DNA from: Halarcobacter bivalviorum
GTDB lineage: Bacteria > Campylobacterota > Campylobacteria > Campylobacterales > Arcobacteraceae
DNA length: 64,000 nucleotides
Assembly (NCBI RefSeq): GCF_003346815.1
Contig: NZ_CP031217.1
Coordinates: 2,480,001-2,544,000 of the forward strand
Direction of reading: 5' to 3'
Shown: in pieces, positions 8,861-17,995 of the stretch
Position numbering within the stretch: position 1 is the stretch's first letter
Layout of the letters: each line of letters starts with the position of its first letter
Notes under the pieces: model-generated
Seen by the model: only the letters and a program-made list of their open reading frames with translations
Database searches by the model: none
What the model was told of the DNA's origin: nothing
Program-made: the position numbers and the translations under genes

Positions 8861-9539
8861 ATCGTCTTTCTCTATTTATAAAATCACTAATCATATCATC
8901 AAGTTCATTTGTTGTAAACTCGGGCCAATATGTATTTGTAAAAAAAAGTTCTGCATATGCATTTTGCCAAAGTAAGTAGTTTGATAATCTAATTTCACCA
9001 CTTGTTCTTATAAGCATATCAACATCAGGTATTCCAGCTGTATCAAGACATGATTCAAAATTCTCTTTTGTAACTTCTAAGTTTTTTTCATTTAACTTTT
9101 TTATAGCTCTTAAAATCTCATCTTGTGAACCATAATTTAATGCTAAAATTTGAGTAAGATTTTTTCCATTAGCTGTTAGCTCTTCTGTTTGTTTGATAAT
9201 TTTTTGTAAAGAGTTTGAAAATTTTGATAAATCTCCAATTGCTTTAAAACAAATTGAATTCTCTAAATAAACCTCTAATTCACTTTTTAAATATTTTTCT
9301 AAAAGTTTCATTAGAAATTCTACTTCAAGTTTTGGTCTTGCCCAGTTTTCTGTTGAAAAAGCATATAAAGTAAGATACTTAACTCCAAGTTTAGAACAGT
9401 GTTTTGTTACTCTTCTAACTGTTTTTGCACCCTCTTCATGTCCTGCAGTTCTTTTTAAACCTTTCTCTTTTGCCCATCTTCCATTACCATCCATAATCAT
9501 AGCAATATGTGTAGGTACTATTTGATTAAGATTACTCAT
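8847..9539 (-). CDS. uppS: Undecaprenyl diphosphate synthase (cis-prenyltransferase)
   Basis: It makes the C55 lipid carrier for peptidoglycan and glycan assembly. The 230-residue protein has HIAMIMDGNGRWA with catalytic Asp17, the LYAFSTENW signature and the C-terminal RTSGEIRLSNYLLWQ and FTNTYWPEF motifs. An in-frame TTG lies six bases upstream (9545), but the ATG at 9539 is preferred. It overlaps the coaBC stop by 8 bp, indicating coupling. It lies between coaBC and the prepilin peptidase gene. Confidence 0.96.
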   Translation of the reverse strand: MSNLNQIVPTHIAMIMDGNGRWAKEKGLKRTAGHEEGAKTVRRVTKHCSKLGVKYLTLYAFSTENWARPKLEVEFLMKLLEKYLKSELEVYLENSICFKAIGDLSKFSNSLQKIIKQTEELTANGKNLTQILALNYGSQDEILRAIKKLNEKNLEVTKENFESCLDTAGIPDVDMLIRTSGEIRLSNYLLWQNAYAELFFTNTYWPEFTTNELDDMISDFINRERRFGAI

Positions 9540-10752
9540 CAGCAAACTTTTGTGCTAGCTTTTCAATAAGCTGTAATGAAAGTTCACCTTTTTCTCCAGA
9601 AAAAGAGAAACTCTCTTCTTTTAAAATTAACTCAATTTCATTATCATTTGTACCAAAAGAGGATTTATCTTTTAAGATATTTAAACAAACTCCATCCAGA
9701 GATTTTTCTTGAAGCATTTTACAAGCATTCTCTTCTGCAACAACTTCATCCATTTCAGCTTTAAAACCAATTGAGATTAAACCCTCTTTATCTATTGAGT
9801 TTAAAATATCCATATTTTGTTTTAAATTTAATTTCCAAGAATTTCCTATCATCTCTTTTTTCATTTTTCCTAAGAAGTCATTTTCAGGAAGATAATCACT
9901 AACAGCAGCTACCATAAAAAGATAAGGTTTTTTATTCTCTTTTTTTGCTTTATTAGTAAGAATTACTAAGTCCTCATACATCTGTTGAGAGCTTTGAACA
10001 CTGATTTTTTCTATGCCTAAAGGAAGATTTTCATGTCCTCGTGTACTTACAATACTTACTTTTGCACCTTTTAAATATAAAGCAAGAGCTAATGAAGCTG
10101 CCATTTTTCCAGATGAATAATTTGAGATATATCTCACATCATCAATCTTTTCAATAGTACCACCACCACTTAAAATAGCACTTCTATTTGACCAATAATT
10201 AGTTTTTAATAACTCTCTTGCTGTTTCATAAAAAATAGTTTCTGGCTCTGCCATTGCACCATTTCCCACATCTTTACAAGCTAACTCTTTTATTTGAGAA
10301 TCAATAATTTTAAAATCTAAAGTTTTTAACTTTTTTAAGCTCTCTAAAGTAACTGGATTTTCAATCATATTTGTATTAGCTGCAGGAGAGATAAGTTTTT
10401 TACCCTTAAAAGCTAATACTGTTTGAGTTAATAAATTATCAGCTATTCCATTTGCTATTTTATTTATTGTATTTGCACTACAAGGAGCAAGAACTAAAAC
10501 TTCTGCCCATTTTCCAATATCAATATGATTTAATTCTTGATTCTTTTCCCAAGATTCAGAACTCTCATCTAAGACTCTATTTTGAGAGATTGCTTCAAAA
10601 GATAGTTTAGTTACAAAACGTTGAGAAGCTTCTGTCATAAGAACTTTTACATTTGCTCCTGCTTTTACATATAATCTTATTAACTCTAAACTTTTATATA
10701 CTGCAATTGAACCTGTTACGCAAACTAAAATATTCTTATCTTTTAAAAGCAT
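9532..10752 (-). CDS. coaBC: Bifunctional phosphopantothenoylcysteine decarboxylase/phosphopantothenate-cysteine ligase
   Basis: It performs two consecutive steps of coenzyme A synthesis. The N-terminal flavoprotein decarboxylase (about 1-180) shows VCVTGSIAVYKSLELIR, catalytic His75 (NHIDIG), Asn126 and Cys159. The C-terminal ligase (about 185-406) has ILSGGGTIEKIDDVRYISN and AAVSDYLPE. Two family motifs are altered: the usual PAMNxxM reads PAANTNM, and GxGRMAEP reads GNGAMAEP. The key Asn and Cys remain, so activity is expected. The gene lies 5 bp downstream of glmU. Confidence 0.95.
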   Translation of the reverse strand: MLLKDKNILVCVTGSIAVYKSLELIRLYVKAGANVKVLMTEASQRFVTKLSFEAISQNRVLDESSESWEKNQELNHIDIGKWAEVLVLAPCSANTINKIANGIADNLLTQTVLAFKGKKLISPAANTNMIENPVTLESLKKLKTLDFKIIDSQIKELACKDVGNGAMAEPETIFYETARELLKTNYWSNRSAILSGGGTIEKIDDVRYISNYSSGKMAASLALALYLKGAKVSIVSTRGHENLPLGIEKISVQSSQQMYEDLVILTNKAKKENKKPYLFMVAAVSDYLPENDFLGKMKKEMIGNSWKLNLKQNMDILNSIDKEGLISIGFKAEMDEVVAEENACKMLQEKSLDGVCLNILKDKSSFGTNDNEIELILKEESFSFSGEKGELSLQLIEKLAQKFADE

Positions 10753-10757
10753 GATTC

Positions 10758-12053
10758 CTACTTTTTTGCCTCAAAGTGTTTATAGAAATAACCTTCTACA
10801 ACTCTTTTTTTAGCTCTTGTTGTATAAAGTTGACCTTTTTTTAGATCACTTGTTACTGTACTTCCAGCACCAATAATTACATCATCTTCAACATTAATTG
10901 GAGCTACAAATTGTGTATCACTACCTACAAATACATTTTTACCAATAATTGTTTTATATTTATTGATTCCATCATAATTGCAAGTAATTGTTCCACAACC
11001 AATGTTTGTACCCTCATCAATTTCACAATCCCCAAGGTATGTTAAATGCCCTGCTTTTACACCAGTTAGTTTTGCTTTTTTTGTTTCTACGAAATTTCCA
11101 ATATGAGTAGCATTTAATTCACTTCCTGGTCTAATTCTTGCCATTGGTCCAGCATCTGAATCTATTAAAATAGAGTCTTCTATCACTGTATTTGTTTTAA
11201 TATGAGAGTTTACTATTTTAGTATTTCCAAGAAGAGTAACTCCATTTTCTAAAATCGATTCACCCTCAATTTGAACACCCTCTTCTATATAAATAGTATC
11301 AGGTAGTCTCATTATCACACCCTCTTGAAGAAAAGCTTTTTTAATTCTATTTTGGTGAATTACTTCTGCATCTGCTAACTCTACTTTTGAATTAACACCT
11401 TTAAAATTCTCTTCACTTACAACAATTGGTTTTAAAGCTTTCCCTTCATTAATTGCCATCTCTACTAAGTCAGTAATGTAGTACTCTTTTTGAGCATTAT
11501 TATTTGATAATTTTGGTAAGTTTTCTAATAAGAATTCTGTATCAAACTGGTAAATACCTGCATTTGCACTTGTAATTTTAAGTTCTTCTTCTGAAGCATC
11601 TTTTTGTTCTACTATTTTTTTTACATTCCCATTTTCAATAACAACTCTTCCATATCCAGAAGCATCATCTAATTGTAATACAGACATAACTATTGTTGCA
11701 TCCATATCAAATTTCTCTAATTCACTTGCTTGAATTAATGGCATATCCCCATTTAAAACTAGTGTTTTTTCATATTTTGGTGTAATACCCATAACTGCTC
11801 CACCAGTTCCTGGATAATTTTCATGGTCTTGTATTACAAAATTTATATTTTGAAAATATTTTTCAATCTCTTCTTTAACTCTTTGTGCTTGATGATATAA
11901 AACAACTGTTACATCATCACTTAATTTTAAAGCCTCTTTTATAGAGTAATATAACATTGGTTTACCAGAGATTTTATGTAAAACCTTTGGTGTTGTTGAT
12001 TTCATTCTTGTTCCTGCACCTGCAGCTAAAATTATTATTGATTTATTTGTCAT
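10758..12053 (-). CDS. glmU: Bifunctional UDP-GlcNAc pyrophosphorylase/glucosamine-1-phosphate acetyltransferase GlmU
   Basis: GlmU converts glucosamine-1-phosphate to UDP-GlcNAc. The 431-residue protein has an N-terminal nucleotidyltransferase domain (IILAAGAGTRMKSTTPKVLH, NGDMPL) and a C-terminal left-handed beta-helix acetyltransferase (about 230-430, with GHLTYLGDCEID and NYDGINKYKT). UDP-GlcNAc feeds peptidoglycan and lipopolysaccharide. The gene follows the ankyrin gene by 6 bp. Confidence 0.96.
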   Translation of the reverse strand: MTNKSIIILAAGAGTRMKSTTPKVLHKISGKPMLYYSIKEALKLSDDVTVVLYHQAQRVKEEIEKYFQNINFVIQDHENYPGTGGAVMGITPKYEKTLVLNGDMPLIQASELEKFDMDATIVMSVLQLDDASGYGRVVIENGNVKKIVEQKDASEEELKITSANAGIYQFDTEFLLENLPKLSNNNAQKEYYITDLVEMAINEGKALKPIVVSEENFKGVNSKVELADAEVIHQNRIKKAFLQEGVIMRLPDTIYIEEGVQIEGESILENGVTLLGNTKIVNSHIKTNTVIEDSILIDSDAGPMARIRPGSELNATHIGNFVETKKAKLTGVKAGHLTYLGDCEIDEGTNIGCGTITCNYDGINKYKTIIGKNVFVGSDTQFVAPINVEDDVIIGAGSTVTSDLKKGQLYTTRAKKRVVEGYFYKHFEAKK

Positions 12054-12059
12054 AAAATA

Positions 12060-14000
12060 TTATCCCTTTAAAGAATCATCTATCTCTTTTTTTAAATTTG
12101 TCACAACTTCTTGTAAAGCTTTTTTCATTTTTTCATCAGTTATATTTGAATTAACTAATTTATCTAAATTGCTTTCTCTTTCTTTGAAAAACTTTGCAAC
12201 TGACTTACTCTTTTTATTGTGGTTATACATTAATACCCCAGAAGCAATTAGAACAATTACTAATCTTGCATGCCCTAAAATTGCAGCATAATTTAAAATA
12301 GTAAAACCTGCATAATCAGCAGCATTAATATCAGCTCCTGCTGCAATTAAAAGCCTCGCAATTTTATAATTACCTTTCCACTGAGTATGATGTAAAGCTG
12401 TTCTTCCTTGCTTATCTCTTATTTCTAAACTTGTTTTTTTTGTAAGAAGTTTTTCTACTACTTCAATATCATCAGCCATAACTGCTTTATGGAAAATTGT
12501 TCTTCCATCTTTATCTACAGTATTAATATCAACTCTAAATTTTAATAAGAAAACTAATCTTTCTAAGAAATGTTCTTTTTCTCTTTGATTTACAATTTTT
12601 AAACCATTATCAATCATGAAAGATAAAGGAGTATTCCCTTCCTTGTCTTCTACATTTAAATCTGCACCAGCATTAACTACATGCTTAATTAAGTCTAAAT
12701 TATTCTCATTTACTAAATCAAAAATTAATGTTTTTCCATCAGCTCTTGGCAGATTGATTTTTGGTTTAAACAGAAGCATCTTCTTTAATAAACCAAAATA
12801 ATCCTCTTCTTCTCGTAACTCTAAAAATCTTTTTAAACTTGGTTTTTTATTATTACTTGTAATTAAAACTGCTTCACATAAATCATCAATAACTGTTCTC
12901 TCAGAAAAATCTCTATGATCAATATCTACTCCATTTGCAATTAAATGGTCTATCATATTCATATTTCTAGGACCTTTTAAAACAGCATCAAAAAGAACTG
13001 TTCTTCCTTCATTATCCTGAGCATTAATATCTGCACCAGAAGCTAAAAGAAAATCTATTGTGTCATAATTCTCTCTTTCAACTTCTTTGTATAAAACTGT
13101 TTTTCCTTGTGAATCTGTTCTATTAATCGCAAGTCCACTATCAATTAGAAATCCTGTTAGTTTTAAATAGTTTCTAGTAGGGTCTACAAATCTATATTTA
13201 CCTTCTACTTTTATTTCATCTAATTTAGAGATTGCTAAAATTTTTAAAATTTCGTCAAGAAGAGTTTTATCTGCATAATCTTTAATATTTAGTTTTACCC
13301 CAGCTTCTAATAAAAGCTCAATTGTAGAAATTGCTTGAGAACCTAAAACAACAGCATTAAACAAAACATTTTGTCTTTTTTTATCTAAAATATTTACATC
13401 TATTCCGTTTGTAATTAAATATTTTGTTATATTATCGTCATCTTTTAAAACAGAATGAAATAGTACTGTTTGTCCATTATTATCAACAGTATTTATATCT
13501 TCAATATTATTTACTACTTCTTTTATGATTTCTAAATTTCCACCCTCGACAGCATCAAAAAGAACTGTTCTTCCATAGTGGTCAGTAATAGAAAGGTCTG
13601 GATTATGAGCCATTAAGATTTTAAATACTTTATCATTCTCTTCTAATGCGGCATCTTGAAGTACTGTTCTTCCTGAAGAGTTAATATGATTTACGCTAGC
13701 TCCATTATCAAGAAGGAATCTTATCATCATTCCATCCATCTTATCAGCAGCTTCACTTAATACTGTTTTCCCGTAATTATCCTCAGCATTAATATCAATA
13801 CCATTTTTAATTAATATTTTAATTGATTCAATTCTTCTTTTTGCAGCTAATTCAAATAATAAAGTTCTACCTTTTGCATCTTTTTTATTAATATCAACAC
13901 CGCTGCTTATTAACGATTGGATTTTCTTTTCATCAATATAGTTTTTAAGAAGCTCTTTATGTAAAGCCTCTGCACTATCACCTTTGAACATACCTAACAT
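12060..14000 (-). CDS. Large ankyrin-repeat protein, about 16 repeats
   Basis: The 646-residue protein is almost entirely ankyrin repeats of about 33 residues starting near residue 14. Many open with a GRTVLFDAV- or GKTVL-type loop and end in the GxDINxxD turn. Longer inserts interrupt the array near residues 250-285 and 375-405. No signal peptide is present; a hydrophobic stretch in the last repeat (about 575-600) is followed by a charged helical tail. Ankyrin solenoids bind protein partners, but the partner and role are unknown. An AGGA site precedes the ATG. It sits between a helicase gene and glmU with no functional clue. Confidence 0.85.
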   Translation of the reverse strand: MLGMFKGDSAEALHKELLKNYIDEKKIQSLISSGVDINKKDAKGRTLLFELAAKRRIESIKILIKNGIDINAEDNYGKTVLSEAADKMDGMMIRFLLDNGASVNHINSSGRTVLQDAALEENDKVFKILMAHNPDLSITDHYGRTVLFDAVEGGNLEIIKEVVNNIEDINTVDNNGQTVLFHSVLKDDDNITKYLITNGIDVNILDKKRQNVLFNAVVLGSQAISTIELLLEAGVKLNIKDYADKTLLDEILKILAISKLDEIKVEGKYRFVDPTRNYLKLTGFLIDSGLAINRTDSQGKTVLYKEVERENYDTIDFLLASGADINAQDNEGRTVLFDAVLKGPRNMNMIDHLIANGVDIDHRDFSERTVIDDLCEAVLITSNNKKPSLKRFLELREEEDYFGLLKKMLLFKPKINLPRADGKTLIFDLVNENNLDLIKHVVNAGADLNVEDKEGNTPLSFMIDNGLKIVNQREKEHFLERLVFLLKFRVDINTVDKDGRTIFHKAVMADDIEVVEKLLTKKTSLEIRDKQGRTALHHTQWKGNYKIARLLIAAGADINAADYAGFTILNYAAILGHARLVIVLIASGVLMYNHNKKSKSVAKFFKERESNLDKLVNSNITDEKMKKALQEVVTNLKKEIDDSLKG

Positions 14001-14061
14001 ATACGTTTCCTCAAGTTTTGCCTTTTACCTAAATCTTATATTCTACCAAAAAAATAATTAA

Positions 14062-15585
14062 TTATCTTCGTCTGGGTCTTCTTGGTTTAAAAAACTTTTT
14101 TTTCTCTTCAATATTATTTACTTTTAAATTACTTTTTAAACTTTTTTCAATAAATGAATTAAAAGAATTTCTTAGAATTAAAGCCTTTTCATAATCAACG
14201 AAAATATTTGGAAATTTATAAGAAAGCCAAAGATATAAAGAGATTTTTTTTACTTCATCTTCAACTAATAATAAATCCTTTTGAGTAACTGCTTTTTTTG
14301 GTAAAGTAATTGAAGGTTTATATCTACAAATTTTATTTTTAATAACTGCTACAATATAAGCTTCATAAGCTTGTAAAATAATTTTTGATTTAGTTGTAAT
14401 TGGAGCTTGTGCTAATAAATATTTTTCTTCCAAATCTAATTTATCTCTTTTGTCTACAATAGTAGAAGCCTCTATTAAAGAGGAGATATTTGAAGCAATA
14501 AAAGGACCATCAAACTTCATATTTGTTTTAAAAAACTTTAAAATTTTTACTAAAGATTTTGTTTTTATATGATTACTTAACTCAAGTAATTGTTCTGTAG
14601 AAATTTTAACTTTATATGGAGGTTTAATAGTCTTAACAGGTTGCTCAAACTCCTCTTTTATATAAGATAAAACATCTCTTCTTGTTGCACCTAAAAAACC
14701 TACATCAAAAAGTTTGTATCTTCCTGCACGACCAGCTATTTGAACAATCTCGTTTACTGTGATTTTTCTTCTACTAACCCCATCAAATTTTGTATCTGTT
14801 GTAAAAAGTATATTCTTAATTGGTAAATTTAACCCCATTGCAATAGCATCTGTTGCAATTAATATATCACTTTTTCTTTCCCTAAATCTCCTTGCTTCAT
14901 CTCGTCTAACTTCAGGAGATAAATTTCCATAAATTACAGATACTCTATACTTTTTTTGTAGTTTTTGTTTTAACTTTAAAACATCTGTTCTTGAAAAAGC
15001 AATAAGAGCAGTCGCTGGTTCTAAATTATCTAAAGAAACATGTCTTGCCATTACTTTTAATGGTGTTTTTCTTTGATGTTTTACTACTTCAAGCTCTTCA
15101 TTTAAATAAGAAGCTATTTTTTTTACTGCATCAAGGGCATTTACACTTCCAGTCATAATAACTGTTTTTGCAGGACAACCAATAATAGCATTTACCCAAG
15201 CCCAACCTCGTTCATCATCATCTAACATTTGAACTTCATCTATTATTGCCACATCTACATCAAGGTTAAAATCTAACATCTCAATTGTTGAGCAAACATG
15301 AGCGGCATCTTCATTTATTTGTTGTTCTTCACCAGTAATTAAAGAGTTCTCTATTCCTGACTCTTTTAACTCTTCATGTCCTTCTAAAGCAAGTAATCTT
15401 AAAGGAGCTAAATAAAGACCAGAGTTTGCTTCTTTTAGCTCTTTCATTGCATTATAAGTTTTCCCAGAATTTGTAGGTCCTACAAAAAACTTAAGTTTTC
15501 TATTCATACTTCGAGCAAGAGGAAAAAGTTCTTTTAAATCACAGTTTAAAAGTGTTTGTAATTGTTGTTGGAAAGTTTCTTTCAT
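14062..15585 (-). CDS. SUV3-like superfamily 2 RNA helicase (DEVQ box)
   Basis: The 507-residue protein has Walker A VGPTNSGKTYNAM, motif II DEVQM, motif III TGS and motif VI QIAGRAGR. The C-terminus includes an LDLEEKYLLAQAPI block like the C-terminal domain of SUV3, the mitochondrial degradosome helicase, and ends in a basic RRPRRR tail. DEVQ with GPTNSGKT is characteristic of SUV3 rather than of DEAD or RecQ helicases. Bacterial SUV3-like proteins are poorly characterised; a role in RNA decay is inference. No Shine-Dalgarno sequence precedes the ATG, and a TATAAT lies six bases upstream, suggesting a leaderless mRNA. Confidence 0.82.
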   Translation of the reverse strand: MKETFQQQLQTLLNCDLKELFPLARSMNRKLKFFVGPTNSGKTYNAMKELKEANSGLYLAPLRLLALEGHEELKESGIENSLITGEEQQINEDAAHVCSTIEMLDFNLDVDVAIIDEVQMLDDDERGWAWVNAIIGCPAKTVIMTGSVNALDAVKKIASYLNEELEVVKHQRKTPLKVMARHVSLDNLEPATALIAFSRTDVLKLKQKLQKKYRVSVIYGNLSPEVRRDEARRFRERKSDILIATDAIAMGLNLPIKNILFTTDTKFDGVSRRKITVNEIVQIAGRAGRYKLFDVGFLGATRRDVLSYIKEEFEQPVKTIKPPYKVKISTEQLLELSNHIKTKSLVKILKFFKTNMKFDGPFIASNISSLIEASTIVDKRDKLDLEEKYLLAQAPITTKSKIILQAYEAYIVAVIKNKICRYKPSITLPKKAVTQKDLLLVEDEVKKISLYLWLSYKFPNIFVDYEKALILRNSFNSFIEKSLKSNLKVNNIEEKKKFFKPRRPRRR

Positions 15586-15591
15586 GGGCGT

Positions 15592-15597
15592 ATTATA
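15592..15597 (-). promoter_or_regulatory. -10 element immediately upstream of the SUV3-like helicase start
   Basis: A perfect TATAAT on the minus strand ends only six bases before the helicase ATG, which places the expected transcription start at or next to the start codon. No purine-rich ribosome-binding site is present. No good -35 box is visible. Confidence 0.5.
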
Positions 15598-15664
15598 GTA
15601 AATAGAATATAATATCAGATTAAAAGAATAATCTAATATAAATAAATTTAAGAAGTAGGTAAAA

Positions 15665-16786
15665 ATGGATTGTAAATATTTTGGAAAATGTGCAAGTTGT
15701 ACTCTTTATGATAAAACATATGAAGAACAACTTGAATATAAAAAACAAAGAGAAAAAAATAGATTTAGTGATTTTGAAATTCCAAATATTGAGATAATTA
15801 AAAGTGAAGAAAAACATTTCCGTACAAGAGCAGAATTTAGAATTTGGAAAAATTTTGATGATGAGAATAATCCTACTATCTCTTATGCCATGAATGATTT
15901 TAATAAAAATAGTTTAGAAATAGATTCATGTCAAATCGTATCTGAATCAATTTTTAATTTAATGCCAAAACTTTTAGAAAGAATTAAAAATAATGAAGAA
16001 TTAAAGTTTAAACTTTTTGCAGTTGAGTTTTTAAATTCTACAATAGATGATATGTTAGTAACACTTATTTACCATAAAAAATTAGAAGAAAGCTGGCTAC
16101 AAGAGGCTAAAGAACTTGAAAAAGAGTTGAATATAAAAATTATTGGAAGAAGTAGAAAACAAAAAGAGGTATTAAGTGAAGACTTTATAAATGAAACCTT
16201 GATAATCCAAGATAAACCTTTTTATTTTCAATATAAAGAGGGTGGTTTTACACAACCAAATACAAACGTAAATGTAAAAATGATTGAATGGGTTTTAAGA
16301 AATATAGAAAAAAGTGAAAAAGATCTTTGTGAACTTTATTGTGGAGGAGGAAATTTTACAATACCTTTAAGTCAAAAATTCAATAAAGTACTTGCAACAG
16401 AAATTTCAAAAACTTCTATAAAATCAGCCTTGACAAACTGTTCACTAAATAATATTTCAAATATAGATTTTATCCGTATGAGTGCAGAAGAGTTTGTAGA
16501 AGCTTTAGAAAGTAAAAGAGAGTTTAGAAGATTAAAAGATATTGATTTAAAGATGTACAACTTTGATACAATATTTGTTGATCCTCCAAGAGCTGGTTTA
16601 GATGATACTACAAGAGCCTTAAGCAAGCAGTTTGAGACAATTATTTATATCTCATGTAATCCAGAAACTTTACATAGAGACTTAAAAGAGTTAACAAAAA
16701 CACATAAGATAATTAATTATGCACTTTTTGATCAGTTTTCATATACAGAACATATTGAAAGCGGGGTTATTTTAAACAAAATTTAA
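15665..16786 (+). CDS. trmA: RNA m5U methyltransferase, TrmA/RlmC family
   Basis: An S-adenosylmethionine-dependent uridine-C5 methyltransferase. The 373-residue protein lacks a TRAM domain. It has the SAM site LYCGGGNFTIPL, the FVDPPRAGLD motif, catalytic Cys in YISCNPETLHRDL and general base Glu in HIESG. It is conventionally annotated TrmA (tRNA U54) in this phylum. However, the N-terminus has Cys3-x5-Cys9-x2-Cys12 and Cys89, the spacing of the iron-sulfur cluster in RlmC/RlmD rRNA enzymes and absent from E. coli TrmA, so the RNA target is uncertain. It is divergent from the helicase gene. Confidence 0.85.
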   Translation: MDCKYFGKCASCTLYDKTYEEQLEYKKQREKNRFSDFEIPNIEIIKSEEKHFRTRAEFRIWKNFDDENNPTISYAMNDFNKNSLEIDSCQIVSESIFNLMPKLLERIKNNEELKFKLFAVEFLNSTIDDMLVTLIYHKKLEESWLQEAKELEKELNIKIIGRSRKQKEVLSEDFINETLIIQDKPFYFQYKEGGFTQPNTNVNVKMIEWVLRNIEKSEKDLCELYCGGGNFTIPLSQKFNKVLATEISKTSIKSALTNCSLNNISNIDFIRMSAEEFVEALESKREFRRLKDIDLKMYNFDTIFVDPPRAGLDDTTRALSKQFETIIYISCNPETLHRDLKELTKTHKIINYALFDQFSYTEHIESGVILNKI

Positions 16787-16835
16787 TTTTAGCTTAGATA
16801 ATATTAAGTAATATACAAAATGTAAAGGCTACATT

Positions 16836-17732
16836 ATGAGAATCAACACAAATATATCATCTCTTACAGCTCAAGAATCATCAGTTAACACAAATAATAA
16901 CTTAAAAAGTTCATTAGAAAAGTTATCTTCTGGTCTTAAAATTAATAAAGCTTCAGATGATGCTTCTGGTTTAGCGATTGCTGATAAATTAAGAACTCAA
17001 GCTACAGCAATCAACCAAGCAGTTGATAATGGTAACTCTGCAGTTACTTTATTACAAATTGCTGATAAATCGATGGCTGAGCAATCTAATATTCTAGATA
17101 CTATCAAAGCTAAACTTATCCAAGCTAACACAGATACTACTTCTGCAGCTGGTAGAGTTTCTATTGCTAAAGATATTGATAAATTATTAGGACAGTTAGA
17201 TAATATCTCAAGATCTACTAACTATAATGGTACTCAACTTATTGGTAACACTACAGGAAGTTCAAGTTCAACTGCTTTATCTTTCCAAGTTGGTGAAAGT
17301 TATACTAATGGTGGTACTATTGATTTAGGTGCTATTACTTCTAATAGTACTGGTCTTGGTTTAACATCTTTAGCTAGTTCTGTTTCTGCAGCTGGTGCTT
17401 TAAGTGCTGGTTCTACTTTAGGAAACTTGTCAGGTGCAAACTTTGGTGGTGTTGCTATTGAAGGTTTCCAAGATGCTATTGGTAATGCTATTACAAAACT
17501 AAATGGATATAGAGGGGACATCGGTTCTACTCAAAACCAAATTGAATCTGCAGTTAGAAACTTAATGACTCAAGCTACAAACGTTAAAGCTGCTGAGTCT
17601 ATTATTAGAGACGTTGACTATGCAAAAGAGTCTGCGAACTTTAATAAACAAAACATTATTTCGCAAGCTGGTTCTTATGCTATGTCTCAAGCAAATAATG
17701 TTCAACAAAACGTATTAAGATTATTACAATAG
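16836..17732 (+). CDS. flaA: Flagellin, first copy
   Basis: This is the structural subunit of the flagellar filament. The 298-residue protein is short for a flagellin. It has the conserved coiled-coil D0/D1 N-terminus (LKSSLEKLSSGLKINKASDD, GLAIADKLRTQA) and C-terminus (AESIIRDVDYAKESANFNKQ ... VLRLLQ), with a small Ser/Thr/Gly-rich centre that could carry O-linked glycans. AAAGG lies upstream of the ATG. No sigma-28-like GCCGATAA-type element is visible upstream. A near-identical copy of equal length follows 283 bp downstream, and the glycosylation run faces both genes. Confidence 0.97.
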   Translation: MRINTNISSLTAQESSVNTNNNLKSSLEKLSSGLKINKASDDASGLAIADKLRTQATAINQAVDNGNSAVTLLQIADKSMAEQSNILDTIKAKLIQANTDTTSAAGRVSIAKDIDKLLGQLDNISRSTNYNGTQLIGNTTGSSSSTALSFQVGESYTNGGTIDLGAITSNSTGLGLTSLASSVSAAGALSAGSTLGNLSGANFGGVAIEGFQDAIGNAITKLNGYRGDIGSTQNQIESAVRNLMTQATNVKAAESIIRDVDYAKESANFNKQNIISQAGSYAMSQANNVQQNVLRLLQ

Positions 17733-17753
17733 TTTTCTACATACCCTTTATAT

Positions 17754-17786
17754 AGGTTACTTCTTCTAGAAGTAACCTTTTTTTTT
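17754..17786 (+). terminator. Rho-independent terminator of flaA
   Basis: A perfect 10-bp stem AGGTTACTTC/GAAGTAACCT with loop TTCTA is followed directly by nine T residues. This is the cleanest intrinsic terminator in the window and would separate flaA from flaB transcription. Confidence 0.92.
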
Positions 17787-17922
17787 CTCTTTTTTATTTT
17801 TCCATTTTATTTATTTTAGAATAAGACTCGAAAAAAATCTTTAAATATTTTCAATTTAATCTAACTTTAAGAATTGGTGTGTCATAATTTCAGTATAAGT
17901 TTATTAGGGATCAATGGATTCC

Positions 17923-17966
17923 GAAGGTTTAAGTCCTATGCTTGGTAAAACAAGAAGGTTTTAAAG
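17923..17966 (+). other. Direct repeat in the flaA-flaB intergenic region
   Basis: The 228 bp between the flaA terminator and flaB contain no gene. Within them GAAGGTTTAAG (17923-17933) recurs as GAAGGTTTTAAAG (17954-17966), 31 bp start to start, about three helical turns. The segment is visibly richer in G and C than its surroundings. It could be a regulator site or part of a flaB leader; no known RNA family was recognised. Confidence 0.4.
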
Positions 17967-17995
17967 TTGTAAACATTTGTTTACTTTTGTATCAT
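17967..17995 (+). promoter_or_regulatory. Candidate flaB promoter with an internal palindrome
   Basis: TTGTAA (17967-17972), a 17-base spacer and TATCAT (17990-17995) form a plausible sigma-70-type promoter about 20 bp before the flaB start. Overlapping it is the perfect palindrome GTAAAC-ATTT-GTTTAC (17969-17984), lying between the two boxes like an operator. Confidence 0.45.

Noticed and set aside
17880-17970. A tRNA or known riboswitch in the G/C-richer flaA-flaB gap
   Set aside because: No cloverleaf, T-loop or recognisable riboswitch core could be assembled; only short repeats and a palindrome are present.
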